NCBI GenBank assembly: GCA_029553475.1
Contig: JAKPKV010000009.1
Coordinates: 1-64,000 of the forward strand
Length of the DNA: 64,000 nt
Direction of reading: 5' to 3'
Source of the DNA: Armatimonadota bacterium
GTDB taxonomy: Bacteria > Armatimonadota > Hebobacteria > CAIYQO01
Below are positions 32,839-42,956 of this stretch, in pieces. Every line of letters begins with the position of its first letter. Within the stretch, counting starts at the first letter, position 1. Under the pieces are notes generated by a model. It saw only the letters and a program-made list of their open reading frames with translations. It ran no database searches and was not told the origin of the DNA. The translations under genes were made by a program, and so were the position numbers.

Positions 32839-33570
32839 TCACTGGATCAGATAGACCGCCGAGACCGTGGCGGTGACCGTCAGCGGGCCGGCGACGATGG
32901 GCACGCCGGGGGCGGCGGCGAGTTCGACGGCGCGGGCCTGCGCCATCAGCGGGCGGTACACGGGCGCGGTGGAGAGCGTCTGCAGCGCGCCGAGCTGCAC
33001 GCCGGCGGCCGCCGCCAGCGCCAGCGCGGTCTCGCGGGCGTTGCGCGTCGCGTCCGCGACGATCTCGCGCAGCGCGCGCTGTTCATCCTGCAGGTCGAAG
33101 GCCACCTGATCCACCCGGTTCGCGCCGGCCTGCAGCGCGGCGTCGAGCACGCGCCCGACGTTCGCCGCCAGCCGGTCCGCGTCGGCGTCGGGGAGGCGCG
33201 CCTGCACGCGGTTGATCACCCGGTAGCCGGTGATGCGCGGGGGCGTGGTCACCCCCGGCCGCTGCTGCTCGTAGACGGGCTGCACGTCAAAGGTGAGCGT
33301 GCGCACCGTCAGGTTAGGGAGATTGAGCGCCTGGATGGCGTCAATGATGCGCCGCGCGGCCGCAGTGTTCTGCGCCGCCGCCTCCGCCACCGTCCGCGCC
33401 TGCGTCTCGACGGCGACGGCGGCGAAGGCCAGATCGGGCGGCACCTGACGCTCGGCGGTGCCGGTCACAGAAATGGTCCGCGGCGGGGGCACGTGCATCA
33501 TCGTCTGCGCCGGCGCGCCGGCCGTCAGGCCGACGCACGCCAGCAGCAGCAGTATCACGCGTGAAAACAT
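32839..33570 (-). CDS. SIMPL domain (DUF541) secreted protein
   Basis: MFSRVILLLLACVGLTAGAPAQ; ISVTGTAERQVPPDLAFAAVAVETQARTVAEAAAQN; GYRVINRVQARL. Confidence 0.88.
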   Translation of the reverse strand: MFSRVILLLLACVGLTAGAPAQTMMHVPPPRTISVTGTAERQVPPDLAFAAVAVETQARTVAEAAAQNTAAARRIIDAIQALNLPNLTVRTLTFDVQPVYEQQRPGVTTPPRITGYRVINRVQARLPDADADRLAANVGRVLDAALQAGANRVDQVAFDLQDEQRALREIVADATRNARETALALAAAAGVQLGALQTLSTAPVYRPLMAQARAVELAAAPGVPIVAGPLTVTATVSAVYLIQ

Positions 33571-33697
33571 ACTCGTCCCTCCTCTTCTGTCAGAAGTGTT
33601 CCGCGAAGGCGGCGCCGGCATCGGCGAAGACCGACGCGGGTGTCCGCCCCGGCGCACAAAGAGGGCTTTCGCCGGGATATGGAGAATCTTTCGCCGC

Positions 33698-34507
33698 ATG
33701 GAGACGGTCTTCGCGGTAGAGACGGCGCGCCTGCTGGGGGCCGGGCGAGTGCAGCCGAACCCGGCCTGGGCGATGGCCCGCCACCTGCATCCGCACTGGG
33801 AGTTCATCTACTTCCTGCAAGGATGCGGACGCGTGGACCTGCCGCACGCCGTGCTGCGCCCGCAGCAGTACCACCTGGTCATCTACCCGCCGGGGCTGCC
33901 GCACGCGGAAATCTCCGACCCCACCGACCCGGAGCAGACGGTCTTTTTCAGCGCCGAGGTGGCGGGGACGCCGCCCGCCGGCGCGCACCTGCTGCTGCCC
34001 GACCCGCGCGGCGACCTGCGCTGGCTGTGCGAGCACCTGGAGGCGGAATACGCCGTCCACGGCGCCACCCCGCTGGCGGCGACCTACCTGCGCGCCTTCC
34101 TGCTGCTGGTGGAGCGCGCCTGGGACCGCCGCCTGCCGGTGCACCATGACGCCGTGGACCTGGCGGTGCAGTACCTGCACGTGCGCTATGCCGAGCCGAT
34201 CACGCTGGGCCGGCTGGCCGACGCGGTGCGCGTGACGCCCACGCATCTCGCCCACCGTTTCACCGGCCGCATGGGCACCAGCCCCATGCGCTATCTGCAG
34301 GGGCTGCGCCTGGAGGCCGCCCGCCGCCTCCTCGCCACCACCGATCTGCCGGTGCAGGAGATCGCCCGCCAGGTGGGCTACGACGATCCCCTCTACTTCA
34401 GCCGCGTCTTCCGCGCCGACGCCGGCTGCCCGCCCACCGTCTACCGCGCAAGATGCTCCATGCCCGCGGCAACGGCGTCTATACCCCCGCGGGCAGTGGA
34501 AGCGTAA
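33698..34507 (+). CDS. AraC-family transcriptional regulator
   Basis: C-terminal double HTH: ITLGRLADAVRVTPTHLAHRFTGRMGTSPMRYLQGLRLEAARRLLATTDLPVQEIARQVGYDDPLYFSRVFRADAG. Confidence 0.92.
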   Translation: METVFAVETARLLGAGRVQPNPAWAMARHLHPHWEFIYFLQGCGRVDLPHAVLRPQQYHLVIYPPGLPHAEISDPTDPEQTVFFSAEVAGTPPAGAHLLLPDPRGDLRWLCEHLEAEYAVHGATPLAATYLRAFLLLVERAWDRRLPVHHDAVDLAVQYLHVRYAEPITLGRLADAVRVTPTHLAHRFTGRMGTSPMRYLQGLRLEAARRLLATTDLPVQEIARQVGYDDPLYFSRVFRADAGCPPTVYRARCSMPAATASIPPRAVEA

Positions 34508-34515
34508 GATGGATT

Positions 34516-34641
34516 CACCTCTCCCCCCGGCCCCCTCCCCTACCTGGGGAGGGGGAGAGACGGAGTGGAAATCAGCAACCGGAATCGTCTCTTCCCTCGC
34601 TCCCCCTCCCCAGGTAGGGGAGGGGGCCGGGGGGAGAGGTG
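34516..34641. repeat. MITE-like palindromic repeat copy 1 with 42-bp perfect terminal inverted repeats
   Basis: CACCTCTCCCCCCGGCCCCCTCCCCTACCTGGGGAGGGGGAG ... exact reverse complement at 3' end. Confidence 0.9.
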
Positions 34642-34676
34642 CACGCCGCTGAAACGTCCCCATACGGAGGTCCGCC

Positions 34677-36101
34677 ATGAAAATCGCCATGATCGGCGCG
34701 GGGAGCATCGTCTTCGCGAAGACGCTCATCAACGACATGCTGGCCACGCCGGCGCTGCAGGGCGCGACCTACGCGCTGATGAGCCCCACCGAGCCGAAGC
34801 TGCGGCGCATGGAGGCGTTCGTAGGGCGGATGATCGCGGACAACGGCCTGCCGGCGCAGGTGTATGCCACCACCGACCGCCGCGACGCCATCCGCGACGC
34901 CGACTACGTCATCTGCATGGTGCAGGTGGGCGGGGTGGAGGCGTTCAAGTACGACTACGAGATCCCGCTGACATACGGCGTGGATCAGTGCATCGGCGAC
35001 ACGCTGGGCCCCGGCGGCGTCTTCCGCGCGCTGCGCGGCATCCCGGTGCTCCAGCAGATCGCCGACGACATGGCGCAGGTGGCGAAACCCGGCGCCCTCC
35101 TCCTCAACTACACCAACCCGATGGCGATGTGCTGCTACGCGCTGGGGCTGGTCTCCGACGTGCCGTTCATCGGCCTCTGTCACGGCGTGCAGACCACGCT
35201 GGACCTGATCGCCGGCTACGTGGGCGTGCCGAAGGCGGAGATTGACTACCTCTGCGCCGGCACCAATCACATGGCGTGGTTCCTCAAGCTGGCGCACGCG
35301 GGCCAGGACCTGTATCCGCGCTTCAAGGCCCTCTGCGAGCGGCCGGAGTACTACGTCAACGAGAAGGTGCGCATCGAGGTGATGCGGCATTTCGGCTATT
35401 TCATGACGGAGAGCACCGGCCACCTGTCGGAATACGTGCCGTGGTTCCGCGGCAGCGCCCGCGCGCTGCGCCGCTACTGCGACCAGCCGGCCTTCGGCGG
35501 CGAGAGCGGCGCTTACTACACCTGGTGCGCCCGCATCGCGGAGAAATACCGCGCGGTGGACCCGCTGCAGTTCGAATCGCCCCTGCTGGAGCCGCGCAGC
35601 GCGGAATACTGCACCTACATCCTGGAAGCGCACGCCACCGGCGCGCCCGTCCGCCTGCAGGGCAACGTGCGCAATGACGGCTACATCACCAACCTGCCGT
35701 CGGGGTGCTGCGTGGAGGTGCCGGTCTACGTGGACCGCGAGGGGCTGCACCCGCTGCGCGTGGGCGACCTGCCGATCCAGTGCGCGGCGCTGAACCAGAG
35801 TAACGTCACCGTGCAGGCGCTGGCGGTGGAAGCGGCGCTCACCGGCGATCCGGAGCTGGCGATGCAGGCCATCGCCATGGACCCGCTCACCTCCGCGGTC
35901 TGCACGCTGGCCGAGGTGCGCGAGATGACCGCCGCCCTCTTCGCGGCGGAAGCGCCGTGGCTGCCGCAATTCACCAGCGCGTCCCTGCGCCCCACCCCGC
36001 ATATTGACATCCCGGCGGACGTCAAACCGGTGGAGGTGCCGCTCGACCCGGCGCTGGCCATCGGCAAGCGGTTTGGCACGCTGGTGACGCAGGGGGAGTA
36101 G
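34677..36101 (+). CDS. Family 4 glycosidase (alpha-glucosidase/galactosidase)
   Basis: MKIAMIGAGSIVFAKTLINDML; GVDQCIGDTLGPGGVFRALRGIPV; LLNYTNPMAMCCYAL; GLCHGVQTT. Confidence 0.92.
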   Translation: MKIAMIGAGSIVFAKTLINDMLATPALQGATYALMSPTEPKLRRMEAFVGRMIADNGLPAQVYATTDRRDAIRDADYVICMVQVGGVEAFKYDYEIPLTYGVDQCIGDTLGPGGVFRALRGIPVLQQIADDMAQVAKPGALLLNYTNPMAMCCYALGLVSDVPFIGLCHGVQTTLDLIAGYVGVPKAEIDYLCAGTNHMAWFLKLAHAGQDLYPRFKALCERPEYYVNEKVRIEVMRHFGYFMTESTGHLSEYVPWFRGSARALRRYCDQPAFGGESGAYYTWCARIAEKYRAVDPLQFESPLLEPRSAEYCTYILEAHATGAPVRLQGNVRNDGYITNLPSGCCVEVPVYVDREGLHPLRVGDLPIQCAALNQSNVTVQALAVEAALTGDPELAMQAIAMDPLTSAVCTLAEVREMTAALFAAEAPWLPQFTSASLRPTPHIDIPADVKPVEVPLDPALAIGKRFGTLVTQGE

Positions 36102-36103
36102 CT

Positions 36104-36229
36104 CACCTCTCCCCCCGGCCCCCTCCCCTACGCGGGGAGGGGGAGAGACGGAGTGGAAATCAGCAACCGAAATCGCCTCTTCACTCCCTCCCCCTCCCCA
36201 TCTAGGGGAGGGGGCCGGGGGGAGAGGTG
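36104..36229. repeat. MITE-like palindromic repeat copy 2
   Basis: Same outer IR (39/42) and core GAGACGGAGTGGAAATCAGCAACCGAAATCG as copy 1. Confidence 0.9.
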
Positions 36230-36267
36230 AACCCCGCTCATTGTCAGCTTTTTCGGAGGTTCCTTAC

Positions 36268-37344
36268 ATGTCCACAGTGAAAATCGGGTTCGTCGGCGTC
36301 GGGAATATGGGGCAGTGCGCCCATTTGAAGAATTACGTGGGGCTGCCGGGGGTGGAGGTGGTGGCCATCGCCGAGCTGCAGCGCGCCCGCGCGCAAAAAG
36401 TCGCGGCGAGATATGGCATCCCACGCGTCTATCCGTCGCACGTCGAGATGTTGGCGCACGAGCAGCTCGACGGCATCGTCGCCTCGCAGCCCTTCACCCG
36501 CCACGGCGTGCTGCTGCCGGAACTCTATCAGGCGGGCATTCCCGTCTTCACCGAAAAACCGCTGTGCGGCGCCATCGAGGTGGGCGAGAACATCCTCGCC
36601 GCGCTGGCCGCGAGCGGCACCTGGCACATGGTGGGCTACCACAAGCGCAGCGACCCCGCCACCATGTATGCGAAAGCGGAGATCGAGCGGCTGAAGGCCA
36701 GCGGCGAGCTGGGCGCGCTGAAATACGTGCGCATCCTCATGCCCGCCGGCGACTGGGTGGCGGGCGGCTTCTGGGATGTCATCAATAACGACGGCCCCGA
36801 CGGCCAGCTCTCCTGGGGCTCCCCGGAGAACCTGGAGTGGGATCCTCCGGCGCGCGACATGGACGAAGCGCTGAATGGCCGTTATATCGGCTTTGTCAAC
36901 TACTATATCCACCAGGTGAACCTGATGCGCCACCTGCTGGGCGCGCCGTACACGGTGGTCTACGCCGACCCCACCGGCGTGGTGCTGAACGTGCTCAGTG
37001 AAGAGAACGTGGCGGGCGTCATCGAGATGTCGCCCTATCAGACCACCATAGACTGGCAGGAATCCGCCTTCGTCTGCTTCGAGCGCGGCTGGATCACGCT
37101 GGAATTGCCCGCGCCGCTGGCGTTCAACCGCCCGGGCCGCGTGGAGCTCTTCCGCGACCCCGGGGACGGCGCCGCCCCGCAGACCCTGGTGCCGCAGCTC
37201 CCGTGGACGCACGCCATGCGCCAGCAGGCCGCGAACTTCGTCGCCGCCATCCGCGGCGACATGCCTCCCCTGTGCGACGCCGCCGAAGCGATGGAAGACC
37301 TGAAGGTGGCGCGGGAGTATATTCGGCTGCTGACGGGGAAGTGA
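36268..37344 (+). CDS. Gfo/Idh/MocA family oxidoreductase
   Basis: VKIGFVGVGNMGQCAHLKNY; VFTEKPLCGAIEVG; ATG 36268 after cggagg. Confidence 0.9.
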   Translation: MSTVKIGFVGVGNMGQCAHLKNYVGLPGVEVVAIAELQRARAQKVAARYGIPRVYPSHVEMLAHEQLDGIVASQPFTRHGVLLPELYQAGIPVFTEKPLCGAIEVGENILAALAASGTWHMVGYHKRSDPATMYAKAEIERLKASGELGALKYVRILMPAGDWVAGGFWDVINNDGPDGQLSWGSPENLEWDPPARDMDEALNGRYIGFVNYYIHQVNLMRHLLGAPYTVVYADPTGVVLNVLSEENVAGVIEMSPYQTTIDWQESAFVCFERGWITLELPAPLAFNRPGRVELFRDPGDGAAPQTLVPQLPWTHAMRQQAANFVAAIRGDMPPLCDAAEAMEDLKVAREYIRLLTGK

Positions 37345-37614
37345 GGAGAGTACCGAATAGATATCACCGCGGAGCACGCAGAGCACGCGGAGCACGCGGA
37401 GGAGTTGTTGGTCCCGGTTCCACGGGGACTGACTGCGCATGGCCGGATTGGCGAATCGTGGTATCTATGCATACACCTCTCGCATGCCATACCATCCTGC
37501 CATGCGGAGTCTGTCCCTACCGCGCGGGTATTCGACGCGAACGACCCTTCGGTGATGAACGCCATAACCCCTCCGCTGCGACCTCCGCGGTAAAATGACA
37601 CAAAGGAGCATCCC

Positions 37615-38673
37615 ATGCCGGTGAAATTTCGCAAAATCTGGATCGCCGACGAGACCTTTGAAACGGCGGGCGTCTTCGACGTGAACAACGACGGTATCCC
37701 GGACATCGTCTCCGGCGAGTTCTGGTACCAGGGGCCGGATTTCCGGACGAAGCACCAGCTCGGCACGGTCGGCAAGTACGGCGAGTACTACGACGACTTC
37801 TCCACCATCGCGATGGATGTGAACGGCGACGGCTATCTCGACTTCATCACCGGCGGGTGGTGGGGTGAGACGCTGCGCTGGCGCGAGAATCCGGGGGAGA
37901 AGGGCGGGGAATGGCCGGAGCACGTCATCGCCCGCGTGGGGAACGTGGAGACCACCCGCGCGTGGGATATTGACGGCGACGGCCAGCGTGAGATCGTGCC
38001 GAATTGCCCCGGCGGCCCGCTGGTCGCCTATAAGCTCACCGCGCCGGGTACATTCGCCGCCTATACCCTCTACGCGGGCGAGCAGGGCCACGGCCTGGGC
38101 TGCGGTGACATCGCCGGCCACGGGCGGATGGATATCGTGCTGCGCCACGGCTGGCTGGAAGCCCCCGCCGACCCGTGGCATGGCGCGTGGACCTACCACC
38201 CCTTCGACTTCGGGCTGTGGGACGCCAGCGTGCCGATGCTGGTGGAGGACATCAACGGCGACGGGCGCGCGGAGATCATCATCGGCCACGCCCACGGCTA
38301 CGGCCTCGACTGGTGGCAGCGCGAGGACGACGGCCGCTTCACCCGCCACCCCATTGACCCCTTCGGCGCGCAGTACCACGATCTCCAGTGGGCGGACATT
38401 GACGGCGACGGCCAGCCGGAGCTCATCACCGGCAAGCGCCACCGCGCCCACTGCGGCAACGAAGCCGGCGAGTGGGACGATATCGGCCTCTACTACTTCA
38501 AGTGGACCGGCGAGAATTTTTCCAAGCAGGTTATTGACTACATCCGCCTCGAGCAGGGCACCGGCGGCCTCGGCATCCACTTCGCCCTCGCCGACCTCCG
38601 CGACACCGGCCGCCTGGACATCGTGGCGCCGGGCAAGGGGGGGCTGTATGTGTATCTGAACGAGGGGAGGTAG
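37615..38673 (+). CDS. FG-GAP/VCBS repeat protein
   Basis: FDVNNDGIPDIVSGEFWYQG, MDVNGDGYLDFITGGWWGE, EDINGDGRAEIIIGHAHG. Confidence 0.85.
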   Translation: MPVKFRKIWIADETFETAGVFDVNNDGIPDIVSGEFWYQGPDFRTKHQLGTVGKYGEYYDDFSTIAMDVNGDGYLDFITGGWWGETLRWRENPGEKGGEWPEHVIARVGNVETTRAWDIDGDGQREIVPNCPGGPLVAYKLTAPGTFAAYTLYAGEQGHGLGCGDIAGHGRMDIVLRHGWLEAPADPWHGAWTYHPFDFGLWDASVPMLVEDINGDGRAEIIIGHAHGYGLDWWQREDDGRFTRHPIDPFGAQYHDLQWADIDGDGQPELITGKRHRAHCGNEAGEWDDIGLYYFKWTGENFSKQVIDYIRLEQGTGGLGIHFALADLRDTGRLDIVAPGKGGLYVYLNEGR

Positions 38674-38841
38674 CGGGGCCACGCAAAGGCGCGAGTCGAA
38701 GGGGCGGGCGCGATCGTGATCAACGCTACGGCATAGCTGTAGTGGTCGTTCACGCTGTCCCGTGCGCTGTAGTCCGCGCCCTCCGCGGCGCGTGGTGACG
38801 CATTTCTCCACCGTGCCCGGTGATGCGATTGTCGGCGGCGC

Positions 38842-38878
38842 CACTCCCCCCTTCGCTCACGCTATGGGGGACAAGCCG
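38842..38878. repeat. Intergenic repeat copy 2 (CACTCCCCCCTTCGCT...GGGGGACAAGCCG)
   Basis: 34/37 identical to 25071-25107. Confidence 0.75.
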
Positions 38879-38940
38879 GCGCCCTGCGTGGCGCACGACC
38901 AACAGACGGCGCTGTTCGGTGGGGCCGTGTATCACCCCAT

Positions 38941-39020
38941 GTAGCGGGTCGTCACATTGTCCCGGGCGCGGACGACCGGTGGCGTGTTTACGGGACACGG
39001 TACAGCGTGACGGCCCGCTA
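38941..39020. repeat. Small inverted-repeat element, GTAGCGGG(T/C)CGTCAC termini
   Basis: gtagcgggtcgtcacattgt ... acagcgtgacggcccgctac. Confidence 0.6.
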
Positions 39021-39104
39021 CGGCATAGCATCTGCGCATGAGTGTGGACAGGTGCGACCGGCCAGCCGGCGAGGTTCCCCGCCGAGACGCGGGGCGTTGC
39101 GCGA

Positions 39105-41327
39105 TTATCGCTCCAGGCGGAAGAGCCGGGCGCCGGCCGCGGGCAGCGGCAGCGGGTCGGTGGCAGCGATGCTTTCACCGGTGACCAGGTCGGTGAGGAC
39201 GCCCGCTTCGGGGAGTGCCAGCCCGGGGCGGGCGGGGGTGTCGGCCAGATTCGCGGCGAGCAGGTAGGCGTGCCCATCGCGGCCGGTGACGCGTACGGCG
39301 CGCACGGCCGGGCTGTCGGTCGCCACGGCGGCGGCGTCGCGGCACAGCCGGGCGGTCGTCTCGTGCGGCACGTTCGCCTGCACCGCCACGCCGAGGTCGC
39401 AGAGCACCTCGCCGGGGGCGACGGACCACAATCCCTGCCGCCACGGCGCCACAACCTCGTCGGCGTAGAGCATGCCGCCCGCCTGCCAGGTTTCAAAGTG
39501 CGCCCAACTCTTCAGGCCGATTTGCCGCGTGCCGGGACGATGCAGGTACAACTGCTCCATGCCGTAGAGCCCGATGATTCCCAGCCGATCCTCCACGTTC
39601 ATCCAGCGCGAACCGGTAGGCCAGAGCGCTTCCGCGCTGCCGACGCCCGCCAGCGTCACGGTCTCGCCGTCCACATGGTAGGTGCGATGGTTGCCGTTAA
39701 ACAGGTCGTTCGGAATCGGCAGGTTGATGCCCGCCAGGCCGGTGAGATAGACCCGCCGCGCGGGGGCGACCGCGTGCTGCAGTACCAACAGCGTGGCGTC
39801 GTCCGGCAGCGCGGCGGCCACCAGGCGCTGCACGGCGGTCTCGTCCTCCTCCTGGCCTTCCGCCAGCATCTTGCTCGAGCGACCACGCGCCTCGCCCCAG
39901 GTGAGAAAGCCGCCGTCAAAGAGACGCTCCTCATGGGCGACGATGACGCGCTCGTTCAGGCGTCCCTGCCCGAGGATGCGTCCCGCCAGACACTCGCGCC
40001 ACTCCGCCAGGTCGCTCCCGTCGCCGGGCAGGCACAGCCCCTGCGGGCGCTCGCCGGCCAGCCAGGTCCAGGACGCGACACGGGCAGGACCGCGCTGGTA
40101 GACGGCGCCATGATACGGGTCGTGCCAGGCAACGGTGGTGGGCGGCGGTGGGGTGATGGCCTCGGAAATCGCCGCGACGCGGCGCCAGTACGCGCCCATG
40201 GAGAGGGTCACGGCGCGGTCGGCTTCCAGACGGGTGTAGTAGAGCGGCGAGACAGACGCCAGCTCCGCGCAGCGGGAGGAGAGGAAGCTGCCGTCGCCGT
40301 TCGACGCCATCTCGCGCGCCACCTGCTCCAGCCAGCCGGCCTCGAATGCGGCGGCGTGCGGGTCATCGAAGGCGGCCGACGCCAGCAGCCACATGGGGAT
40401 GGCGTAGTCCTGGCAGTAACTGTAGCGGACGCGCGTATCGCCGCCGATGCGCAGCAGGCGCCCATCGGGGAAGGTGCAGGCCTTCACCAGCGCCCAGAGC
40501 TCGCGCGCGTGGTGATACAGCGCCGCCGGCGCCTCCAGGCCGCGCTGGCGATACGTGAAGTGCAGCATGGCGACGTTCGACAGGCAGATCGCCATGTAGC
40601 CGATATTCAGATAGCCGTGATGATTCAGCGCGTAGGAAGGGAAGAAGTTCTCGCCAATGAACCAGGCGGACACCGGGCGACCGTCGTAACCGATGTCTGA
40701 CGTCGCATCATCCGCCACCGAGATGCCGTTGACCAGAAAGCGCGTGCCCTTCTCACGGTAGGCGGCGGCACGCGGGGCATCGGGGTACCACAGCGCCGTC
40801 CGGTGCAGGAGGGCGCCGTTCCAGAGGTTGCTCTCCGGCTTGTTGTGCTGCACCGGACCGGCCAGGATGTCGTAATGATCCAGCAGCCAATCGCTCTCCG
40901 AGATGAGCGCGGCACGCAGCAGCGCCTGATCGGCATCGGTGAGGTGCGATGCCAGCGCCTCCACGCCGTGCATCATGCGCTCTACCCCCAGCGCGCTGAT
41001 CCAGGTATGGCCCCAGGGCGTGCCGTCGGTGCAGTGGTATCCTCCCGCGTGGTGGCTGGCCAGCGAGAAGCGCAGCATCGCCAGCGCGCGTCCCGTCAAC
41101 GCTTCACGCGTGATGCCGGCGCGCGCGGCATCATACGTCGGATCCGCGGCCAGCACCGCCAGCGCGGCGAAGGCCTTCTGGTGCGTTTGTACTCCCCAGC
41201 CGTTGTAGCCCGTGCCGTAACAGAGCAGGTCGGGACGGTCAGGCGGGCGATACAGCTGACGCTCGGCAGCGGACAACCAGGGTGTCAGCAGGCGCAGGTA
41301 CGCGGACGAGGTGGGGGTCGTGGTCAT
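39105..41327 (-). CDS. Hypothetical protein, possible heparinase/alpha-alpha toroid-type polysaccharide lyase
   Basis: Start MTTTPTSSAYLRLLTPWLSAAERQLY; ALVKACTFPDGRLLRIGGDTRVRYSYCQDY; ttgaca-17-tagagt upstream on minus strand. Confidence 0.6.
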   Translation of the reverse strand: MTTTPTSSAYLRLLTPWLSAAERQLYRPPDRPDLLCYGTGYNGWGVQTHQKAFAALAVLAADPTYDAARAGITREALTGRALAMLRFSLASHHAGGYHCTDGTPWGHTWISALGVERMMHGVEALASHLTDADQALLRAALISESDWLLDHYDILAGPVQHNKPESNLWNGALLHRTALWYPDAPRAAAYREKGTRFLVNGISVADDATSDIGYDGRPVSAWFIGENFFPSYALNHHGYLNIGYMAICLSNVAMLHFTYRQRGLEAPAALYHHARELWALVKACTFPDGRLLRIGGDTRVRYSYCQDYAIPMWLLASAAFDDPHAAAFEAGWLEQVAREMASNGDGSFLSSRCAELASVSPLYYTRLEADRAVTLSMGAYWRRVAAISEAITPPPPTTVAWHDPYHGAVYQRGPARVASWTWLAGERPQGLCLPGDGSDLAEWRECLAGRILGQGRLNERVIVAHEERLFDGGFLTWGEARGRSSKMLAEGQEEDETAVQRLVAAALPDDATLLVLQHAVAPARRVYLTGLAGINLPIPNDLFNGNHRTYHVDGETVTLAGVGSAEALWPTGSRWMNVEDRLGIIGLYGMEQLYLHRPGTRQIGLKSWAHFETWQAGGMLYADEVVAPWRQGLWSVAPGEVLCDLGVAVQANVPHETTARLCRDAAAVATDSPAVRAVRVTGRDGHAYLLAANLADTPARPGLALPEAGVLTDLVTGESIAATDPLPLPAAGARLFRLER

Positions 41328-41472
41328 GACAGCTATCCTTGCGCACACTCTATCCGGCGTTCGCGTTCCTGTCAAGGTATTGTCCACCTTTCCACACATG
41401 CGCGTCCTGCCCATCCCGCACGGCGGCGGCAAGGGCCTGGTTACAATGGGAGGGCGATCTGCGCGGGGGTGG

Positions 41473-42525
41473 ATGATGCGGGGAATGGGGTACGGGGTGC
41501 TGCTGGTGGGGCTGGCGCTGCTGGCGGGCTGCGGCGGGGGCGGGGGATCGTCGCCGGCGCCGGGCGCGCTCATCGGGCAGTGGGTGGAGGCGTCGCCGGC
41601 GGCGCAGCCGGCCTGGCAGGCGGGCGAGCACATCCGCTGGCCGACGCGCATGATCACGCTGCGCGACGACGACACCTTCCTCTACGAGGAGGACGCGCCG
41701 GAGAACCGGGTGGCGGGCTTCTACACCGTGGACGGCCATACGCTGCGCTTCAGCCGCGTGGTGCGCCAGGGGCAGGTGGCGGCGCTGGCCGCCGGCGCGG
41801 TGGCGCACGCCGTGCTGGGCGACACGCTGGGCATCGTGGAAGAGACGCCGGACGGCGACCGCATCCTGCAGTTCGCCCGGGTGACGCCGACCATTCCGCC
41901 GGCGCTGGCCGGCGAGTGGATCGCCGCGCGGCGGCTCGACAGCCGCGGGATCGAGCAGCCGCTGCCCGCCTCGACGCGCCTGACCATCGCCGCCGGCGGC
42001 GCGGTGGAGCAGGCCTGCTACCTGCCGTCGAACAGTCGCTTTGCCGTGACCAGCGGCGGTCTGCTGCTGACGACGACGGGGCGGCTGGGCGTGCGCCTGA
42101 CCGCCAGCGGCGCGGCGCTGGGGCAGCTGGATATCCTCGGCGACTACACGGTGCGGGACGGGGCGCTGACCGTGCAGGCGCCGGACGGCAGCCGCCTCTG
42201 CTACGTGAGCCGCGCCGCCCCCGATCCGCGATTGGCGGTGGAATGGCGCGCGTCGTCCGGCGGTGTGGCCACTACGCTGCACCTGCGGCCGGATGGCGTC
42301 TTCACCCGCACCCGCGACGGCGTCACCGCCACCGGCGAGTGGCGCGCCTACACCGACCGCTACCTCTGCCTCATCACCGCCGGCGCGCAGGAAACGTATG
42401 CCTGGGAGCTGTGGATGCAATCCACCAACCGCATCCTGCGCCTGGGCCGCTGGGTGCCGCTGGGGGACGACGCCTGCCAGTATCAGCAGACCACGTGGCA
42501 ATACTGGGACCAAACGATGCCGTAG
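41473..42525 (+). CDS. Putative lipoprotein
   Basis: MMRGMGYGVLLVGLALLAGCGGGGGSS lipobox LLAGC. Confidence 0.75.
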   Translation: MMRGMGYGVLLVGLALLAGCGGGGGSSPAPGALIGQWVEASPAAQPAWQAGEHIRWPTRMITLRDDDTFLYEEDAPENRVAGFYTVDGHTLRFSRVVRQGQVAALAAGAVAHAVLGDTLGIVEETPDGDRILQFARVTPTIPPALAGEWIAARRLDSRGIEQPLPASTRLTIAAGGAVEQACYLPSNSRFAVTSGGLLLTTTGRLGVRLTASGAALGQLDILGDYTVRDGALTVQAPDGSRLCYVSRAAPDPRLAVEWRASSGGVATTLHLRPDGVFTRTRDGVTATGEWRAYTDRYLCLITAGAQETYAWELWMQSTNRILRLGRWVPLGDDACQYQQTTWQYWDQTMP

Positions 42526-42956
42526 GGCACGCCCGCCGCGGCGGTGATGCGCTTTGCCACATTGCGCGCGCTGGTGGGGTGGGCATGGGTCGGCTGCCGT
42601 CCCCCGGATTGAAATCCGGGGCTGGAGCAACGAAGTCCACCTGCGTGGACTGGCCGGAGCGGGCCGACGGACCGGATGCCGGGCCACGCGGGAGGAAGGT
42701 GGCAACGCGCATGTATGCCGCCCACACTGGGACCGCGGAGTTGTACTCCGCAGAGGGCAGGCGTTCCCGGCGATATAGTTCGGGCGCGACAGACCATCAC
42801 CTCCACCCGGAGTCGTCCCGATGGCATCGGGATCGCCCGCCCGGCTGTCGGCTTCCGCCCGGGGAGAATCGTGGAAATCCCGCGACAAAAGCCGCACCAC
42901 CGCGGGGAAATGCGTTATAATACTACCAAATCCATCGCAGCCGGAAAGCAGCACCG

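Noticed and set aside
37378-37402. GAGCACGC(A/G) short tandem repeats
   Set aside because: Only three imperfect units in an intergenic region; insufficient to propose function.
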